Source: Gonapodya prolifera JEL478 (taxonomy: Eukaryota > Monoblepharomycota > Monoblepharidomycetes > Monoblepharidales > Gonapodyaceae). From it: a DNA stretch of 44,263 nt. The stretch lies in contig KQ965898.1 in NCBI GenBank assembly GCA_001574975.1, positions 1 through 44,263 on the forward strand, written 5' to 3'. The position numbers and the translations under genes are program-made. This document shows positions 23,908 to 35,281 of this stretch, in pieces. Every line of letters begins with the position of its first letter. The stretch's first letter is position 1. The notes beneath the pieces are model-generated. The model worked only from the letters and a program-made list of their open reading frames with translations. It made no database searches and had not been told where the DNA came from.

Positions 23908-25678
23908 GATCGTCGCTGCGTCCCCACTCGTATTGACCCGAATATATGACCCGGCCACGGGTGGCGTCGACGGCTTGGTGCAACAGCGGCACCAGAAACG
24001 CGAGGAATCGTGGCCACCAAAAGCACGAAAGCAGACGTGGCGACTCACGCGAGCCACGAAAAGTGCAGCGAGAGCGGGCGTCGTGAAAAAAAAAGACAGG
24101 GAATGGTGACAAGGTATTCCACTGGCATCTGGCTGTGCCCATCTGCGGTCAGGCAAACTTTTGATACCTTTGTTTGTTTTTGTATCCCAACGAAGGTAGA
24201 TGACCAGAATGCTGCCTGCGATTCGTCAATAAAGGTTCATGGAGCCAGCTTTCGTTAACCCTTGAGGTTTCGTGTCTGACATTTTCTCCACCCGGCATCG
24301 TTGTGTGACAAGTGGGAGCAACGCGCATGGTACCGGCCAAACACGTGCGGGTCTGACATGAAAACGATGCTCAAGGCCTTCTCTCTGCATATATAAGCGC
24401 GTAAGTAAGGTCTTGCAAAAATGACTGGAGGAGATTGCGACTCCCAGATCGAGGTACTGGTGGATCCAAAGAACTAGACATCAAGGACAAACAATGACAG
24501 CTCTTCAACTTTGGTTGACATGTCTGCTCAAAAGTCACGCATGGGTCAATTGCCCAAACAGATACTGCAGTGAGTCAAGTGCTAGTGCTACCAAAGCTGC
24601 AAATTTACAGAGGAGAGTGCACTGCAGTAATGTTATGGTGCATACTTTGCTGCCCACAGCATCACTGCCAAAGAAGAAGAAAACAAAAACAAGCACTTGA
24701 CAGGGTGCAGTATTTTATCATTGCAGAAGCGGTCAACGTTTGTCTTTAACAGTTTATGTATTCGCCCCACGTTTGACGTTACACAAGTGTATTAAAGCAA
24801 TACACTTGGAGTACTCAGACTTATTGTGTGACATACGGGAGTCAGGAACGAATAACTTTTCAAGAAATAGATTCCGTTGATCAACATAATTCATTGATCA
24901 ACGTTCCTGGTTCACAAATTCTCGGTAGCTAGGCGCCGTCAGTCCCATGTACGAAATTGAAAATTTGCCGAAGACGGTGATCCAAGCGGGCGCGATGACT
25001 GGTGGTAACCTGCCGAGTACCGGTGGCCGCCCTGATGACTCGACGTCAGGTAAGTTGGTACGATAGAGATGTATTGTATGCGTTCTGGCGATAGAGAATC
25101 CTTATAGCACACTGTGCCGTACATCGTGGGCGTCTGAGCTGGATTCCATGGGTGTGGGAGAAATGCGGGGTTACCGAAATACGGCGACACGTGGGTGTTT
25201 GCAAGTGATGAACATATCGGACCTGAATGACCGTAAGATTTCGATTGAATACATGCAAAGGAAGTAGTTCCGATAGTCCGATGCGGTGCGATCTCCTTGG
25301 GGAGTGCTGCGGGTGTGTGGGGAGAGCGAGCACGGACGATGAACGCTCACACCACCTCCACACCAACCGATCGAGCAAATCCACGCCAACCACACTTAAT
25401 CTCCATTTAATTCCAATCTATAATGGTGTTATCTCTCCACTCCCACCCCCACGATGATCGGCGCCTGTGAGTCACCCGGTCTTCGCCAGGTGGTGTGGCG
25501 AAACAAAGCACCGAGAGTCCATCGCAGTCAAAACACCCAGGCCGGGCGGAAGACAACACAGCGGGAATACAGCAGACACTCATCAGACGCTCTACGCTGC
25601 TTAAGACAACGCTAAGAGTGCATCCAATCAGCGCAATCACCTCGCATCAGCAGCTCAACGCGCACATCTGCACAAGCA
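23908..25678. other. 1.8-kb intergenic region with weak gene candidates
   Basis: Between the aquaporin (-) and crotonase (+) genes, which are divergent. A good TATATAAG lies at 24390-24397 (+), about 100 bp before an ATG at 24494 that opens a 68-codon frame ending in a Lys/Thr-rich tail (24494-24700); the frame has no family signature. On the minus strand a frame at 25190-24939 with proline- and tyrosine-rich composition could be the last exon of a small gene, but no upstream exon could be fixed. Neither is strong enough to list as a gene. Confidence 0.3.
24390..24397 (+). promoter_or_regulatory. TATA-like element without a clear gene
   Basis: TATATAAG in a C/T-rich context (CTCTCTGCATATATAAGCGC) looks like a real core promoter. 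The only downstream candidate is the weak 68-codon frame from 24494. Confidence 0.3.
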
Positions 25679-27723
25679 ATGCCAGCACTCGCCGCGCTCT
25701 CCAGAGCGCCCGTAGCGGCAGCATCGCTCTCTCCCGCACTCTCCTCTCTCCACCGCCTTATCCCCCTGCTCTCCTCCGCTTGCCTCTCTCCCCTCTCTCC
25801 CCGCTCCCCCCACCTCCTCACCCACCCCGCGCTCACCCGCGCCTACCGCACATCCCCCGACGCCGACCCCGCCACCGACGCACAGGGCAAGACCGACCCG
25901 CTCCCCTTCCACGTCTCGGAGCTCTCGTCCTCGCTCCGCAAATCGCTCCGGCACCGCGCGCAGCACTTCCCCGCCGTCGTCATCGGTGACCCAGCTTACA
26001 CGGGCACACCGCCATCGTTCAACCCGCTTGCGGCGTTCGAGAACCCGAGTGCGGAGTACTTCAACCACATCGGGTCCTCCTCCTCTGATCACGCTCACGT
26101 ACCACCAACAGCACACACCCTGCAACCAATCTCCGCCACCACACGCGCCCGAATCCGTGGCGTCGGCACCGGGTCCTGCTCTCTCGACCTCTCCTTCGCG
26201 CCCGGTGTCGCATGCATCACCCTGTCCAACCCGTCAAAGCGGAACGCCATGTCCGGGAAAGTCGTGGCGGAGTTTGCTGATGCGTTGGATGTGCTCGAGA
26301 GGGTTTGTAAAGGTGGGGATGCGGAGGTTGGACCTGGGAAGGAAGTTGTGGCTGTTATCGTCAGGGGCGCAGGGGGGATTTTTAGTGCGGGGTCTGGTGA
26401 GTAACTCACACGCGAGACGGAGGCCTGCAAATGCCGGAGGCGAATGAATTGCGCGCGAGACGGAGACCTGAGACGGTGGCCTGCAAATGCCGGAGGCGAA
26501 TGAATTGCGCGCGAGACGGAGACCTGAGACGGTGGCCTGCAAATGCCGGAGGTGAATGAATTGCGCGGAGCGCATATTCTTGCGGAGATTCTTCCGGACA
26601 CCATTCTCCATTTCAACTATCTTGTTTTACTCCGTCTCATCTTTTGTCTTACCATCTCTCGCCCGTACCACCCACCCGGTTACCACGGCAGACTTGACCG
26701 CGGCGAAAACGCACCCCGAGACCGTGACGGACATCCACAACCTGATGGTGGAGACGATTGCGCGGCTGCGGCGGCTGGACTTGATCACGTGTGCGGCGAT
26801 TGATGGGTATGCGTTGGGTTAGTTTGCGCGGCATTTGGTTTTTACGTTGACGTTGACGGGATGTGGAACTCACTCGTTTCTCTGTTCTCTTTCACGGTTC
26901 CTCGTACTCCTCCCACTTCCGCCTCCATCCCTCCCGATTTCTTGGATCTTCCATCGATCTCTCACTTTGTCACCCCTTCCATGTCCCTCTTCGGTGCTCC
27001 CTTCGACGTCGCCTATATACTCCACCACCACCACCCAAAAGGCGGCTCAACCGAACTCCTCTCGGCGTGCGACCACCGCGTCATGGCCGAAAACGCCGTG
27101 ATCAGGTTCGTACAGGTCAATATGGGACTGTCGACGGCGTGGGGTGGTGAGTCTTCTCGCGTGGGGGTGTTGTGCTCGTCACCTGCTAAGCCTCAATTCT
27201 CACACGTCGCACCCCACCCCCTCTCCCCCTCTCCCCCTCTCCCCCTCCCCACTACTCAGGCGGCTCCTCCCTCGTCCGCACGGTCGGCCGCTCCAACGCG
27301 CTCCAAATCCTCGGCGGCTCACCCAAAATCACGGCCCCACTCGCCCTGAAACTGCGCCTCGCCGACCACGTTGGCCGTCCGGGGCAGGACGCGACGAGCG
27401 CCGCTGCGGAGTGGCTTGCGCAGTATGTGTGGGAGGATCCGGATGCGGCTGTCAAGTGCGGGGCTGCGTTGCCGGCGTCCTCTGGCGCTGGTCTCCCCTC
27501 GGAGGCGGGAGCGGGAGCGGGAGCACCGGGAACAGGAGGCTTGGGGCAAAGCTTGAAGAAACACGACGTGGCCGCGGTCCGCGGGATAAAATCCGTGGTG
27601 GTCAAAGTGCAAGACGAGAGGATGGAAGATAACGCTGCGTACGAGAAGGCGTTGAGGGAGAGGTTGATTGCGAGTGAGGGGAGTAAGAGGGCGATGGGGG
27701 GGCCGATTACGAAGAAGATTTGA
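25679..27723 (+). CDS. Crotonase-family enzyme, ethylmalonyl-CoA decarboxylase-like (470 aa)
   Basis: Exons 25679-26396, 26692-26817, 27042-27146 and 27260-27723 (1413 bases, all GT-AG, in phase). The first ~55 residues are rich in Ala, Ser, Leu and Arg without acidic residues, as in a mitochondrial targeting sequence. Crotonase core: VACITLSNPSKRNAMSG (about 185-202); the first oxyanion-hole segment FSAGSD (about 236-240, split by intron 1); IDGYALG-GSTELLSACDHRV (about 276-296); and IRFVQVNMGLSTAWGG, which with the Trp-Gly-Gly pattern is closest to the ECHDC1 group (ethylmalonyl/methylmalonyl-CoA decarboxylase, a metabolite-repair enzyme). A plain enoyl-CoA hydratase is the alternative. Two additions are unusual: ~130 extra residues before the core, and a Gly/Ala-rich low-complexity insert near 380-400. 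Confidence 0.85.
26411..26567. repeat. 56-bp tandem repeat inside crotonase intron 1
   Basis: GCCTGCAAATGCCGGAGG starts at 26423, 26479 and 26535, a strict 56-bp period with almost no divergence (one C to T change in the third copy). The repeat fills over half of the 295-bp intron 26397-26691. Confidence 0.92.
27217..27250. repeat. CCCCCTCT microsatellite in crotonase intron 3
   Basis: Pyrimidine-only run of CCCCCTCT-type units just before the acceptor ACTACTCAG of the intron 27147-27259; it may serve as the polypyrimidine tract. Confidence 0.8.
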
Positions 27724-28086
27724 AGGGGTGTGGGATGGGGTGGGCCGGGGTTGGTTTGGTGGAGAAGGGGGGAGGTGTAAACGGGAACTGCGAAGAAAGG
27801 GAGGACAGGAGAGGAATGATGTTGGGTAGGATATATAGACTGATAGATTCATCACGTGTTGTTCTCGTCATGTTCACTGCTTTAGATCATAAATGCTTTT
27901 TCCGTACTCTTGCGGTCCCCTTACTGATCAATCGTTCAGTGGTAACGTAATACGTTTATGCAAAAAGCCTGGATCCAGCACTTCATCCCTGCAGGTACCG
28001 AAACAGTCGCAAGTCCGCCGTCCGATCTACCACCGTCCGCAAGATGGACGTCACCGTTTGGGTATCATAAATCAATGTCGTTCGAC
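27724..28086. other. Intergenic stretch
   Basis: 3' flank of the crotonase gene; GGATATATAGAC near 27830. No gene seen. Confidence 0.35.
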
Positions 28087-28510
28087 TTACCGATAGCATG
28101 GCATTGGCCATACCTGCCAATACCCGTCTTTCCTCAGTTCTGCTTGGCCCGTCACTGAGAAAGGTGGGTAATCTCTGCACCCCGACCCCATTTCGACATC
28201 CAAATATTTCCCATTTCCGCCCTCGTAACTCATGAACTGGCATTTCACTTCCTCGCTCAAAAGATTGCACGAAGGGCTTCTGTACAAAGGCGGCGCACTC
28301 ATGATGTACTCGTACACCACGCCATCTGCGATGGGAGTGTAGTAGTGTGCCATCGTGAAAGGTGCTGTGTGCGTGCCGGACACATAGGAGCAGTTCCAGA
28401 GCACAACGTTCTCGACATCCCCCCCACCGGGTCAACAGATTGTCTTGCGGCAGCTGTAGTGGCGAGTAGTGCGACGCCAAGACAGTATGCGAGCAGCTCA
28501 TGGACCTGGA
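28087..28510 (-). pseudogene. Possible small secreted cysteine-containing protein, frame-broken
   Basis: On the minus strand a hydrophobic stretch (ELLAYCLGVALLATTAAA, about 28500-28450) looks like the core of a signal peptide. About 30 bases later a different frame carries a tyrosine/cysteine-rich protein (NCSYVSGTH..., with further Cys in SCNLL, KCQF, GCRDY and PCYR before the stop at 28087). The two frames would join if the run of seven C at 28419-28425 (seven G in sense) had one more base. So this is either a slipped homopolymer or a broken gene. No ATG was found in the signal-peptide frame close by. No family recognised. Confidence 0.35.
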
Positions 28511-28728
28511 TGGAAGGCGGTTGAGATGCCACACGGTCCCACGCATCACAAGATGAAAGTAAATCACCTGCGAGGATTGGACATGTCAAAGCGGCTCGGT
28601 GGGTGGGAACCGACATTTTCTGAAAAACGGGTAAAAGCAGCCACTCGTCGAAGGTCACGGGGGATTCAGAAATGCGCTCAACAAGTCATCGGAGGATCCA
28701 CTCCATCCGTGCGCGCACACTCGCAGGC

Positions 28729-28747
28729 GGGGGGGGGGGGGGGGGGG
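28729..28747. repeat. 19-base poly(G) run
   Basis: Nineteen consecutive G after AGGC and before TAATATATT. The true length cannot be trusted from sequence reads. The surrounding 28560-29077 shows no gene. Confidence 0.9.
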
Positions 28748-29077
28748 TAATATATTGCTGCGTCGCAATTTTTAAAGCTTGACCATCTATTTGCGATCCA
28801 ACCACTTCAGAAAAGTAAATACAAGTGATTGACATTATCTTGCAAATTATTCCCTATATTTACTTAAGTCCCAAGAACATACGTATGTACGGCGGCCCGC
28901 CCACGGTACCACACGGAAAACACTTCACCGCTTCCCCATCCACGACAACTCTCACGCCGCACTTACTCCCCATCTCGTCCATCTCCGTCTTCAGTCTCAC
29001 ATCGGCTCACAGTTTGCCGTCCGAACAAGACGATGTAGCAGCGGTGTGCCAAAGAGTGCTTTCAACTGGCTCTCCCT

Positions 29078-30399
29078 CTACTTCTTCTTATGCTTTTTCC
29101 GCCCCGACTGGTGCTGTGGGGCACTTTGCATGACCCTTGAGACCGGCTTCGGGACAGTCACGGCGGCGGAACCCTTCCAATCTTTAGTGTCGCACACGCC
29201 CCGGTCGTAAAGAACAGTTTTGATGCTGCAAAGGCGAAGTATCCATTGGGTAGGTCGAGCTCGGAGCATGACTGATATGACAGTGATGGCGCATGCTAGC
29301 ATGTCATCGAGTTCGGTGATGTCACGACTCCAGGCCCGTTCGTCCACCTGATCCGTATGTTCAACCGAATCTCCAATACTTCGCGACAGGGAAAGACTCT
29401 TAGAAATGTGCTGAGGGCGGATTTGACACTGGCCGGCTTCTTCTTGCAAACCTCCCTAAGGTCCAGAACATGTATCTCCACACGAAGATTTCGTACACTG
29501 GGGAGTACGGTCTCAGACAAAAGAGTAGGCAGGCACAAGTGGCTTTCGGGGTCCGCGCTCGCTCCGATTGCGATCACATCGAGCTGGGATAGGTTGGGAA
29601 AGAGAGTCGCGGTCTGAAGGAAGTGGATGGTGTGTTAAGGTGCAAGCACGGCGCTGACCAGCGCCGCAATGATGAGTGACTTGACGTGCCGTCGAAATTC
29701 TTCGGGCGCATGGACCTCTGCAGCTGCGACGTGGTCAGGGTTTTGGATTACCATATCCACCAAATGTTCCGCCCCAGGCAATCGTTCCAAAAGGATATCG
29801 AGGCCGGTTGGTGAGAGTGACAACGCGATGTGATACGAGACGAAGATTTTCACAGTATCGAACTTGGTTGTCGAAGGCATGTCCTCCCAGAACAGATCCG
29901 AGATGTGAACGTCCCCGAGTTGAAGCTGCGACACCCGGCGAGTCTTCATGGAGTCCACCAATCGATGAGCCATGACTCTCTTGAAGGACACCGACTCTAA
30001 TCCCGCGATGCACACTTGTTTGATGACGAGCTTCCATCGCTGGAAGGGTAGGTTTGCCTTGACGGCAACCTCGCCCACTTTCTCGAGCAACGTGCCTTCC
30101 CAGAACGCCGTACCATCGCTCCCCAGGACGGTATCAGGAGAAACAGATACACGACATCAGATGCCGGTCCATAACCTAACTCCTGGTCTTGTGCGGTGCC
30201 CAAATCGAACGCATCCCACTGGTCCAGAACATGGAGACCCGCAGCGTCCCTGGTAGGGACTGAGTTCAGAAACACAAGGCACGAGATGCCTGTTCCGTTT
30301 TCGGCCGATCCGGGAAGGGCACCATGTCGCGACGGAGAACAAGGTTTTCGGGGGAAGGAGGCGGAGAAGGCGGACGATCTCGACTGGGTGGCGATTCAT
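29078..30399 (-). pseudogene. F-box/LRR-type protein, frame-broken
   Basis: Minus strand. An F-box-like start lies at 30399 (HPVEIVRLLRLLPPKTLFSV, followed by a Trp), the helix pattern by which such proteins bind Skp1 in SCF ubiquitin ligases. Next come segments with LGSDGTAFWEGTLLEKVGEV, long Leu-rich repeats, and, after a clean 45-bp intron (29658-29614, phase 0), LTATLFPNLSQLDVIAIG and VLPSVRNLRVEIHVLDL, which resemble LRR strands. The product ends in a Lys-rich tail (stop at 29078). Frame changes are needed at about 30255, 30150 and 29440, without splice sites that would explain them, so the copy looks dead. If the last change is ignored the frame ends at 29296. Assignment to F-box rests on pattern only. 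Confidence 0.45.
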
Positions 30400-31320
30400 G
30401 AATGTCGATGGTAAAAGGGTATCGAGTTTGGAAATTCTGGAGAATTGGTGGGTGGGCAACCGAACGATCGAATGCGTTCCCCGCTTGATTTCTGAACCCA
30501 CGGGAAGAAATGAAAAGCGCTTCATTATCATGAAAATGTGGAGCGTATATAACTTTTGAGCTCGTTCCTCTTTTGTAATTTTGCATACATGAACGTTTTC
30601 TAATTCATTGCCAGCAATTTGGGAGGGGAACTTATTTACCCTTGGCATATCACGAACGCAGGTGAGATTTGACGGGCACGAGTTCGAGAACTAGCACCCA
30701 TAGTTTTTGAACTGGGAAGTACTCAACGAAGAGCACACCGGGTTGGAGCACGAAGGAAATTGGAGAGATCAGAGTCAAAGCACTGCGGAAACCGGATGCG
30801 CCTTGGAGGACGAAGCCAGAGCAAACGACGATATGTTCACAGACTTCGGCACCCCGCACGTCGAAGAGCTTACGAACCTGTACATTCGATGTCGCAAACA
30901 ACTGGTGGTTCCGCTGTGCGGCTGTGGATCAGATCCCCCCCGGAGAAACGTGAAGAATTCGACCGTTGCTTCAGCGAATGGAGTGCCGGCGGAGAAAACA
31001 TCAACGACCGGAGGCGCGAAGAGTTTTTATGCCGAAGGACTATGAGTTGGTGATAGACAGACATAAGTTCAATATGACGGCATGTTGTGTTCTAGTTACG
31101 AGATCTTCTGTAAATCACGTGTTAAATTGACTTTTTTTAGTTCGCACTTCCATGTGCATCAATGTAATGATTTGGCATCGATCGCAGATCCTTTGCCAGA
31201 GATACAAACGCCTATCTCGACCATGTAAACAAATCCTTACGCCACCATCTTCTCGCTCAACGTCCTCCACCAGCCACGCCGCGTCGCGCTAACGCCTCTG
31301 AATGTCCAACCCAACTTCCC
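30400..31320. other. 0.9-kb region without an assigned gene
   Basis: Open frames on both strands at 30650-31060, without family signature. A minus-strand frame at 30901-30650 rich in Val/Leu could be an exon of a lost neighbour, but no splice chain could be fixed. Confidence 0.3.
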
Positions 31321-33196
31321 TCACCCCCGCGCCGCCCTCTTTGCCATCGTCACCTTCTTTTCGTGCTCCTTACTCGGCTGCGTGCCCTGCGCCGTCCGCC
31401 TCCGTTCGGCCGCGTCGCGGGTCGCGTAATCAGCGAATCCGGGGACGCGGACGTTGTAGTACCGTTCTGGTGGGTGACAAAGTGTGAGAGAGGCGGAGGC
31501 GGGGAGAGAGCGTGTTGGGAGGCAGACGAGGTTTGGAGTGAGACATTGGAATGCCTAGGCGCGAACAGGTATTGCGTCCAATTCGGCGTCCAGCTTCGAT
31601 CGTTTCCGTTTGACGACCAAGTCACGTTGCACTCTCTACTCTCCGACAACGGTTGTGCGACAAAATGGCCGCTGTGGCAAACACGAATCGGCGAAATAAT
31701 AGTGCATTTTGATCCCACGTGGGGTCGGTGACCGGGTCCTCCTTCACACCAGCACTCCCAATAGCCCTGCCCCGGTAGCAACCCGTTTTCCGCTTCTGTA
31801 TCCCCTCCACCCATGACCCCCAACACAACTACGTACTCACCTAACACAATCTGCACATCCCTCAGCTCCAGTGAGTCGCTTCCCCTATGCTTGGCGAGGC
31901 GGCACGCCATGTCGAGGACTTGGTCGAGGAAAGTAGTGGAGAGCGTGGCGAGCATCTGTACCATACGAATGTTCGACATGAGAGGCAGATGAGAAGAAGT
32001 GGAAAGAGTCCATCCGTATCGCTGGCACACAAGTAACAGCTCATTCGCTTCTGTCACTCGATGTACAAGCCGAGATCTCACATCGGGCGGCGCCACGGTC
32101 CTTTAGACAACACCGTTCCGTGTCAAATACCAGCCTCGGGCGTACGCCTTGTCAGTGCTTCGCACCTCCATGTTGGAGTTCTCTCTTGGCTCGGAGCTCG
32201 CAACTTCAGCCTCGCCGGGCTCCGGCTCTCGACATCCCCCAAACTCACCACCCCTGTACGCAATCAACCCACCTCACCAACCTCTTCCTCAATCTTCGCC
32301 TCCGGATCCTCCATCCTGACCAACTCCTTCGCCTTTTCCCGACTCAATAGTTCCTCGCCCCACTCCGTCACCAGGTCCTGGTTGAGGACCGGTTGCATCT
32401 GCATCTGCGGCATCTGCTGCGGGTGCATGAGTGGTCGTCCGGGACCAGATACAGAGGCGGGGAGCATGTTGATGTGGGGCGAGGATACCGAGCGCGACAT
32501 GTCCCCCGGCGGGCGTGCAGGCACGGGTTGCTTCGGCCGGCCGGGGTTCGGCTGGGAAGACGAGATGTTCATGTGTGCCGCAGTGTTGGCTTTTGCCGCC
32601 GGTGGGCGGCCTGGAGGGCGACCTGCTCCTGCTCCAGCGGCTTGTGGACGGGCCGCTGCGTATCCGCCACGAGCTGGTTGTTGTAGCTGTTGTGCAGCAG
32701 CGGTGGCGGGTTGTTGTTGTTGAGGCATGCCGGTGATGGCGGGTGGGCGGGTGGGGACGTTGTAGATCTGGTTGTTGATGATGAACTGCTGCTGCTGCTG
32801 AGGATGAGCCTGCTGCTGCTGTGTGGGGAACTGAATGAATTGCTGCATGTTGGTCGATGAGAGCGAGACGAGTTGTTGTTGTGGGAGTTGGCCCGGTTGT
32901 TGGGGCCGGAAGAATTGTTGCTGTACTTGTTGTTGGGGGTATATGTGCATGTAGGTATTGAGGTGTTGCTGGTGGACCGTGGGCAGAGGTAAGAAGGTGG
33001 AGAGGTGGAGTAAGGAAAGTAAAGCGCGTGGCAGAAGCAGAAAGAGCAGCGAAGCGGAAAGTTTGGCAGTAGTTGGACAGAACAGTCCACAGGTCGAAGT
33101 GTAAGGCGTCGAGTCAATGGAGTGCAATACAGCGAGCACCCACCTGAGTGACTCCCTGCTGTCCCTGCGCGCTCTGTGCATTCTGGCCGCCCTGCC
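31321..33196 (-). CDS. TAF12: TFIID/SAGA subunit TAF12 (5' end incomplete)
   Basis: Minus-strand exons 33196-33144, 32968-32273, 31955-31841 and 31466-31321 join in phase across GT-AG introns of 175, 317 and 374 bp. The first listed exon is Gln-rich and needs a further upstream exon for the start codon, which I could not place (33200-33480 is likely). The middle exon is a Gln/Pro-rich arm. The end is the TAF12 histone fold: LLSREKAKELVRMEDPEAKI (helix 1), then MLATLSTTFLDQVLDMACRL and AKHRGSDSLELRDVQIVLE, closing with YYNVRVPGFADYA, the diagnostic 'E-R-x-[WY]-N-[IV]-R-[IV]-P-G' end, and a basic tail. TAF12 pairs with TAF4 in TFIID and with Ada1 in SAGA in the nucleus (known). The fold is split by introns but fully intact. 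Confidence 0.9.
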
Positions 33197-33440
33197 CTGT
33201 GTCGGTGGAGTGTCAGTCTCCCGGTCCATAACACCATCTTCCCATTCCATCGGCCCCTCACCCTTCTTCCAGTTTCCTCATCCTCCCTGTCTCTCGTCTC
33301 CACGGCGTCTCACCGCTATCGCTGCATCCCCAAGCTCTCGTTCCCACAAGTACTACAGGCAGTAATATCCGTCGTCCCCCAAACCGCTCCTTTCCCCGTA
33401 GTCCCTACACGCACCAGGCAATCCCAGTCCAAAATCCGAC

Positions 33441-35134
33441 ATGGCGAGGATTCTTCGCCGCTCGCCTCGACAAATCGAATTCCAGGTGCGCGTGAGCGAT
33501 ACAATCAATCGTGGCAAATTGCAACAAAGAGCACTGCAGCATTACCGGGCATTACCTGCTTCCGCCTAAAGCACAATCGGCTTCTTTCGCCGGAGCAACC
33601 CAGACGAATCGAATTCGGAGTCGCAGAGTCACCAAAATTGGTTCATCTGATGGAGCGCGACTTGGAGGTAACCGACGACTCCACACCCATCTGAACAACG
33701 AGGCCGAACTTCCCAATACGTCGCAAACCACTGATGGCGAAGCCGCCCCATTTCATAGTGCCACCCGAGAAACTCGAGGAAGTCAACCGTTATTTGAATT
33801 CCAGTATCAAACACGAGCGAATAGAGCTTTTGCGCTTCATAGACACACTAATTGAACTAAGTGATTCGCAAATGGGCAAGGCGCTTGATGCTACCGAATT
33901 CGTGTTCGTTGTCGAGGACGAGGAGGATTAGCTCACCGATTCAGAGAACGAACCAGCCGCGGTGCTGTTCATAACAATCACTCTGGACCCTAATGCGCAT
34001 TCACTCGTTTACAATCTGGAGGATGATCCGGGAAAACTGCAAATGGCTCTTGTCCAGCAAGAGCTTGCAGTCTATGCAGAGAAGCCATTCGTCTTTCCCA
34101 ATTTGAATGTCATTTGGAATGCACTTATACTGCGTCTTGGTGAGAGCTTTTCTATGGTCTATAGTCGAATGCTGTATTAGAGATAACTCACTCCCCAACC
34201 AGACGCTGCAAATGATCCTGAGTCTGCTCACAGATACCCGCCATAGTTTGCCGATCAAACCTGTCGCTGCTTTCTTATGACTTTCCTTCCAGACCTTGCC
34301 CGAGGTGTGATGCGACCTCGAAAACGACGTCGAAATCTAAAATTCCGCCTCCCAGATTTCGTTCGGACAATTTCGGAAGAACCAAACGCCACGCCAGACT
34401 CACTCAGCCAACATGAATCGGCGTTACTGAAATGTGCAGCTCTCATTACAATACTTGTCCTCCAATTGAGGGATGGCAGTGATGTGCGCTGTCTCATAAG
34501 ACACTACGGTCCTCCCTTCTTCAGAAGAATTTTGGAACTCTGCTTGGACTACATGGGTACGCAGATGGGACTTGCCCCCGATACAGGAGCAAGCCCTCAG
34601 GAAGGAGGCTCATTTGTTTACGCTATGAGCTTTCTCCTCACATTCGTTGTTGATGTCGACGCTGCCTGGGGGGAGCATTTTGTCGCCAGGGACTCTTCCG
34701 AGACAGAGAAAAGACGATGGCAGAGCTCGAGCATGCAGTGCCGCTTTTTCAGACGATGTTCGCTGGGAGATATCCTGCAAAAGATGACAAACCAGAGCTG
34801 CTCGACTTTCTTGGTCTTGCAATTTTTGTTCGACAATACCTTGTCTGCTCTGTTGTGCGAGCGCGTGATGGAATTGAGGATCCGGAAGGGTTAATCTACA
34901 CCAACCGACGTGACATTACAGATCCGATAACCTATGAAGACTACACAAGAGTCGTCAAATGTTGCACGCCCGAGTGTGCGGTGACAGTGAACAATCGCGA
35001 AGGCGGAGCCACAGTCAAATTGCGTGCATGTGTCGGATGCAGAATCGCAGTATTGCTCGCCAGTATGCCAGAAGGAGCATTGGAAAGAGCACAGGCAGAG
35101 TTGCAAAAGATTCCAGGAAGCGGGGATCAAGTGA
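33441..35134 (+). pseudogene. MYND zinc-finger protein gene, broken
   Basis: A plus-strand gene ends in a MYND finger: CCTPEC, then LRACVGCRIAV, then in another frame CSPVCQKEHWKEHRQSC and a short tail to the stop at 35134. The ligand spacing (C-x2-C, C-x3-C, H-x3-C) is complete, but a one-base loss near 35051 separates the halves. Other damage: an in-frame TAG at 33929 between EDEED and LTDSENEPAA, and a frame change near 34710 between DAAWGEHFVARDSS and PLFQTMFAGRYPAK. A GTGAGA...ACCAG intron near 34139-34200 is likely. Upstream sequence is helical (EKLEEVNRYLNSSIKHERIE; LITILVLQLRDGSDVR). MYND fingers bind proline-rich partners (known); the fungal family is large. First exon (ATG 33441) is tentative. 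Confidence 0.7.
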
Positions 35135-35281
35135 TGTCGGAAATGGGAAGTCCGAAATTAGTTGATGATAGTTTCAGTAGGATACATTCAGCGATGCTGT
35201 ACTTATGTAATGAGGCTTTTCGAATTTCCATCCATGCAATACAAATTCAAACATAAATTCGACCAAGCCGCCAAGACTTCT

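Noticed and set aside
24494-24700. Small gene behind the TATA box at 24390
   Set aside because: Good TATA spacing, but the 68-codon frame has no signal peptide, family match or clear intron; kept only as a weak candidate in the region note.
33117-33694. Plus-strand frame overlapping the TAF12 5' end
   Set aside because: It is antisense to the Gln-rich TAF12 exon and shows no protein family feature.
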